Part shown: in pieces, positions 61,140 to 64,000 of the stretch
How positions within the stretch are numbered: the stretch's first letter is position 1
Layout of the letters: each line of letters begins with the position of its first letter
Assembly: GCA_946221385.1 (NCBI GenBank)
Contig: CAMIGX010000001.1
Coordinates: forward strand, 62,001-126,000
Source: an uncultured Propionimicrobium sp.
Lineage (GTDB): Bacteria; Actinomycetota; Actinomycetes; Propionibacteriales; Propionibacteriaceae
DNA length: 64,000 nt
Direction of reading: 5' to 3'
The notes under the pieces: model-generated
The model's input: the letters and a program-made list of their open reading frames with translations, nothing else
Told to the model about the DNA's origin: nothing
Databases searched by the model: none
Program-made: the position numbers and the translations under genes

Positions 61140-61190
61140 GTAGCGTATACCCGTGCGGATTGGTAGCGTATACCCGTGCGGATTAGTAGC
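61140..61190 (+). repeat. 23-bp tandem repeat upstream of the DUF4143-type ATPase gene
   Basis: Two full units (61140-61162 and 61163-61185) differ only in their last base, and a third partial unit GTAGC (61186-61190) follows. Each unit begins GTAGCGTATACCCGTGCGGA and contains the palindrome GTATAC. It lies 35 bases before the gene start at 61226 and could hold duplicated promoter or operator sites. Confidence 0.9.
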
Positions 61191-61225
61191 TTAGCGGCCT
61201 GCAATTTGTCCGGAATGGGGGTTCT

Positions 61226-62476
61226 GTGACTGCGTATACGCCTCGGTCAATAGATGCCCAGTTAGATTTCCTGGTCGCCAACGTGCCCGCGTTCGCTATA
61301 GAGGGGGCCAAAGGCGTCGGAAAGACAGCGTCCGCTCAACAACACGCCAAGGCCGCGTTGTATTTGGATGATCCAACCGATCAGCTCGTTGCGGGCGCGG
61401 ATCCTACGTTTAGCACCATCAACGCGCGACCACTGCTGCTCGACGAGTGGCAATACACGCCGCAGGTGTGGAACACGGTACGCCGCGCTGTCGACGCTGG
61501 AGCTCCGCCCGGCAGCTTCATCTTGACCGGCAGTGCGAGCCCGCAACCAGAGTCAGAGACCCATAGCGGAGCCGGCCGAATCTTGGGCACAGTGATGCGT
61601 CCAATGACGATCGCAGAAAAACACCCGCAAGAACCCAAGATCAAACTGTCCGAGCTGTTCGACGGACAACCTAGCCCACAACCACGACGGATAAATTTCA
61701 CCATCGTCGACTACTGTCAGGCAGCCGAGCAATCTGGTTTCCCAGCCATCTGGCAGCTGCCAGACATAGTCAGAACAGAATTTTTGGACGACTATCTGCG
61801 TCGAATCATTGACCGCGACGTGCCGCAGCTGGGCGTAGCTGTCCGGGCGCCAGAGACGATGCGACGCTGGCTGGCGGCATATGCCGCAGCTTCGTCCACC
61901 ACTGCTGCGTATTCGTCGATTCTCGACGCGACGACAGCCGGCGACGGCAGCCAACCCGCCAAGACCACCACCATGACTTTCCGGGATCTCTTGTCCAAGA
62001 TCTTCATCCTCGATCCGGTGCCGGCTTGGAACTCCGTGCGTAATCCGCTGAAGCGGGTAGCCCAAGCACCCAAACATCAACTGGTGGATCCAGCTCTTAG
62101 CCTGCGGCTGCTGGGCTATTCCGGGCGCGATCTGTTGACGGGGCGGGCCAGCCATTTTCTTGGCCAAGTCATCGAATCCTTAGCGACGCTATCGGTGCGG
62201 GTGGCTGCCCAGACGATATTTGCTCGCACTTTCCATTTCCGCATCCAGGGCGGCAACCACGAAGTGGATCTGGTGGTCGAAAGCAATGACGGTCGGCTCG
62301 GGGCCTTTGAGGTGAAGGCAGCAGCAGCGATCAAGGACGGGGATCTGCAACACTTACGTTGGTTCTCCGACAAATTCGCAGACGATCTGGCGTTCTCAGC
62401 GGTGCTATATACCGGCCCCGTCTGCTACCAGCGACCAGATGGGATTTGGCTAATTCCAATCGCGATGCTCGCCTGA
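61226..62476 (+). CDS. AAA-type ATPase with DUF4143 C-terminal domain
   Basis: A 416-residue protein: an N-terminal ATPase with AIEGAKGVGKTASAQQHA (Walker A, about residues 24-41), RPLLLDEWQYTPQVW (Walker B) and FILTGSASPQ, and a C-terminal DUF4143 domain (FLDDYLRRIIDRDVPQLGV, then LGQVIESLATLSVRV and HEVDLVVES...AFEVKAA, which looks like a PD-(D/E)XK nuclease-type core). The family is widespread as single accessory genes and its function is not known. The start is GTG 61226, with GGGGG just before it. No partner gene is visible. Confidence 0.86.
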   Translation: MTAYTPRSIDAQLDFLVANVPAFAIEGAKGVGKTASAQQHAKAALYLDDPTDQLVAGADPTFSTINARPLLLDEWQYTPQVWNTVRRAVDAGAPPGSFILTGSASPQPESETHSGAGRILGTVMRPMTIAEKHPQEPKIKLSELFDGQPSPQPRRINFTIVDYCQAAEQSGFPAIWQLPDIVRTEFLDDYLRRIIDRDVPQLGVAVRAPETMRRWLAAYAAASSTTAAYSSILDATTAGDGSQPAKTTTMTFRDLLSKIFILDPVPAWNSVRNPLKRVAQAPKHQLVDPALSLRLLGYSGRDLLTGRASHFLGQVIESLATLSVRVAAQTIFARTFHFRIQGGNHEVDLVVESNDGRLGAFEVKAAAAIKDGDLQHLRWFSDKFADDLAFSAVLYTGPVCYQRPDGIWLIPIAMLA

Positions 62477-62502
62477 GCAGGACGTTCGCAGTGGGCACAA
62501 AA

Positions 62503-62530
62503 AATGGGCCCGCCAGTTGGCGAGCCCATT
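62503..62530 (-). terminator. terminator belonging to the groEL relic
   Basis: AATGGGC and CGCC (62503-62514) pair with GGCG and GCCCATT (62519-62530) around AGTT, with one C-A mismatch. On the minus strand the stem runs into TTTTTTG. It resembles the hairpin after the intact groEL at 63,461 and ends transcription on the same strand. Confidence 0.85.
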
Positions 62531-62546
62531 ACCTGAGATTCGACGA

Positions 62547-62642
62547 TCAGTCTTCGTCTTCGTCTTCCTTCTTGGTGACCACGAGAATCTCGGTGGTCAG
62601 CACCAGGCCGGCGATCGAGGCGGCGTTAGCCAGTGCCGAACG
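62547..62642 (-). pseudogene. relic of a groEL 3' end (last 31 codons)
   Basis: Read on the minus strand, the sequence encodes RSALANAASIAGLVLTTE and then ILVVTKKEDEDED with a stop. This matches the last residues of the intact groEL (RSALANAASIAGLLLTTE, TLVVTKQEDEDED) with three changes. Homology stops just upstream of about position 62,650 and no start or other part of groEL is present. It is therefore a fragment of a second groEL copy, still carrying its own terminator. Confidence 0.9.
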
Positions 62643-62710
62643 GTCAGCCGATGACTTGGCCTAGCTATCATCGCGACGAATTGCTTCAAGTCGAAAGCTA
62701 AGCTGAGACG

Positions 62711-63403
62711 ATGCGCCAGGTCGACCCATTAGCTGATCTATTTCCACCCTTCGGACTGCAGATTTCTGCTGGACCGCTGTCGATGCGGCTGTTTCGCGAT
62801 GCCGACTTCGAAGAATACGCCCGGCTGCTGAACGAGCCGGTCTTCGCCGATCTCGACGCGCCCGAAGTCTTCAGCTGGTATCGAGACGAACCAACAGAAC
62901 GGGCGCGCTCTGGCATTCGATTCCAGTGGAATATGCGGGTCGGGCTCTGCCCAGCGAAATGGTCGCTCAACTTCGGCGTCTGGCACGAAGATTCGCTGAT
63001 CGGTGCCCAGGACGTGCGCGCCACCGACTTCGCGAAATGCCGCACCATCAATTCTGGCTCTTGGCTGACCTTGGCGATGCATGGCAAAGGACTCGGCAAG
63101 CTGATGCGGCAAGCCATGCTGGTCTTCGCCTTTGACCACTTGGGCGCGCTGCGTGCGGAATCTGGAGCCGTCATTGGAAATGACGCTTCGGCTGGGGTTT
63201 CCCGAGCCTGTGGCTATATCGACAACGGCACCGAGGTAAATGCCGAAACTGGCTGGCAGCACCCAATCCAGCGATTCTTGCTGACGCCAGCCGACTTCCG
63301 ACGCCCGGCCGAGACCGTCACTGTCACCGGATTGACCCCAGAATTGCTCACGATGTTGGGCGCCGACCATTCGGCCGGTGACAACGACGCAGATACTGAC
63401 TAA
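62711..63403 (+). CDS. GNAT-family N-acetyltransferase
   Basis: A 230-residue protein with a GNAT fold: SMRLFRDADFEEYARLLNEP at the start, SLNFGVWHEDSLIGAQDV (beta strands), the acetyl-CoA loop MHGKGLGKLMRQAMLVFAFD and AESGAVIGNDASAGVSRACG, where the RimJ/RimL-type proteins have their conserved Asn-x-x-S. The acceptor is unknown. The C-terminal 25 residues are acidic and probably disordered. No good ribosome binding site is seen before ATG 62711. It lies between the groEL relic and the intact groEL. Confidence 0.85.
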   Translation: MRQVDPLADLFPPFGLQISAGPLSMRLFRDADFEEYARLLNEPVFADLDAPEVFSWYRDEPTERARSGIRFQWNMRVGLCPAKWSLNFGVWHEDSLIGAQDVRATDFAKCRTINSGSWLTLAMHGKGLGKLMRQAMLVFAFDHLGALRAESGAVIGNDASAGVSRACGYIDNGTEVNAETGWQHPIQRFLLTPADFRRPAETVTVTGLTPELLTMLGADHSAGDNDADTD

Positions 63404-63460
63404 TCCGCAATCAAAGCGACAGTGCTAGCGACCTAATTGCCTTGCCGAGTATGTAATGAC

Positions 63461-63492
63461 AATGGGGCCCGCCGAAGCGAGCCCCATTTTCT
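63461..63492. terminator. bidirectional terminator between GNAT gene and groEL
   Basis: AATGGGGC and CGC (63461-63472) pair with GCG and GCCCCATT (63477-63488) around CGAA, with one C-A mismatch, and TTCTT follows on the plus strand. It can end both the GNAT transcript and groEL, although the minus-strand U-tract is weak. Confidence 0.8.
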
Positions 63493-63509
63493 TCGAGTCA
63501 GACGATCGG

Positions 63510-64000
63510 TCAGTCTTCGTCTTCGTCTTCCTGCTTGGTAACCACGAGAGTCTCAGTGGTCAGCAACAGGCCGGCGATCGACGCCGCATTAGCCAGCGCC
63601 GAGCGGGTGACCTTGACCGGGTCGATGACGCCCTGCTCGAGCAGATTGCCGTAAGTGTCGTCCTTGGCGTTGTAGCCCTCGTCATCGCCCATTTCGGCGA
63701 CCTTGGAGACGATCACATAACCCGCCTGGCCGCCGTTCTCAGCGATCCAACGCAGCGGCTCGACGACGGCGTTCTTGACGATCGCCACACCCTGCTTCTC
63801 ATCGGAATCGTTGGTGGCAACTCCGTCCAGGGTCTGCGCAGCGTGCACCAGAGCAGCGCCACCACCGGCGACGATGCCCTCTTCGATCGCGGCGCGCGTC
63901 GCGGAGACGGCGTCCTCGATGCGGTGCTTCTTCTCGTTCAGCTCGACCTCAGTGGCCGCACCGACCTTGATGACGCACACGCCGCCAGCGAGCTTGGCGA
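63510..64000 (-). CDS. groEL: chaperonin GroEL, C-terminal part (runs off the right edge)
   Basis: About 163 codons of the 60-kDa chaperonin are visible, covering the end of the apical/intermediate region and the equatorial domain: KLAGGVCVIKVGAATEVELN, KHRIEDAVSATRAAIEEGIV, AGGGAALVHAAQTL, GYNAKDDTYGNLLEQGVIDP and KVTRSALANAASIAGLLLTT. The tail is acidic (KQEDEDED) and lacks the GGM repeat. The upstream part lies outside the window; the M in MCVIKVG is internal, not a start. Confidence 0.95.
   Translation of the reverse strand, partial: AKLAGGVCVIKVGAATEVELNEKKHRIEDAVSATRAAIEEGIVAGGGAALVHAAQTLDGVATNDSDEKQGVAIVKNAVVEPLRWIAENGGQAGYVIVSKVAEMGDDEGYNAKDDTYGNLLEQGVIDPVKVTRSALANAASIAGLLLTTETLVVTKQEDEDED

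Noticed and set aside
61140..61190. CRISPR-like repeat
   Set aside because: Only two full units, no spacers between them and no cas genes in the window.

Overview
The window is a stretch of chromosome from a high-to-moderate GC actinobacterium, most likely a member of the Propionibacteriaceae. The best evidence is the corrin gene set: CbiE, CbiG and CbiH fused in one chain, CbiX fused to a precorrin-2 dehydrogenase domain, and BluB fused to CobT. To my knowledge these fusions are typical of propionibacteria. Other actinobacterial traits are the sucCD / DUF6350 / purH and folD / DUF3017 neighbourhoods, guaB-guaB3-guaA clustering, frequent GTG and TTG starts, and 4-base stop/start overlaps. I cannot name the species from sequence alone.

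Positions 1-29,050 form one cobalamin region arranged in alternating blocks. Minus-strand blocks are cobB (apparently fused to a CobC/CobD-type decarboxylase at the left edge) with cobO; the cobalt ECF transporter cbiMNQO behind a cobalamin riboswitch; cbiL-cbiF-cbiEGH-cbiX behind a second cobalamin riboswitch; and cbiB-cobQ. Plus-strand blocks are cbiT; cbiC; a FecB-type binding lipoprotein with chlD and chlI; and a long run made of a histidine phosphatase, three more binding lipoproteins, a FecCD permease, its ATPase, cobN and a small unknown lipoprotein. Two of those lipoprotein genes have their own cobalamin riboswitches. The other two have iron-type operator candidates instead: a Fur-like box over a good promoter at 11,947-11,975 and a DtxR-like box at 19,056-19,074. 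The window therefore encodes an early cobalt chelatase (CbiX) and a late-type chelatase (CobN with ChlI/ChlD) together with corrinoid uptake. CobA, CbiD, CbiJ, CobU and CobS are not in the window.

Positions 29,060-44,380 are mostly housekeeping: a CNNM/CorC membrane protein, purU, mdh, DUF3017-folD, purH, a DUF6350 membrane protein, sucDC and pcrA, followed by two small membrane stress proteins and a Gly/Ala-rich protein of unknown role. Positions 44,470-55,200 hold purine genes (guaA, guaB3, guaB) with a chorismate mutase, a two-component system, a FxLYD-like protein, a polytopic membrane protein and bluB-cobT, which supplies and activates the lower ligand of B12.

Positions 55,380-61,100 carry an M20 amidohydrolase and a TPP-riboswitch-controlled thiamine salvage operon (thiD-tenA fusion, MFS transporter, thiM, thiE). 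The right end is more accessory: a 23-bp tandem repeat, a DUF4143-type ATPase, a relic of the 3' end of a groEL gene with its terminator, a GNAT acetyltransferase and the 3' end of an intact groEL. No tRNA, rRNA, CRISPR array or insertion sequence was seen.
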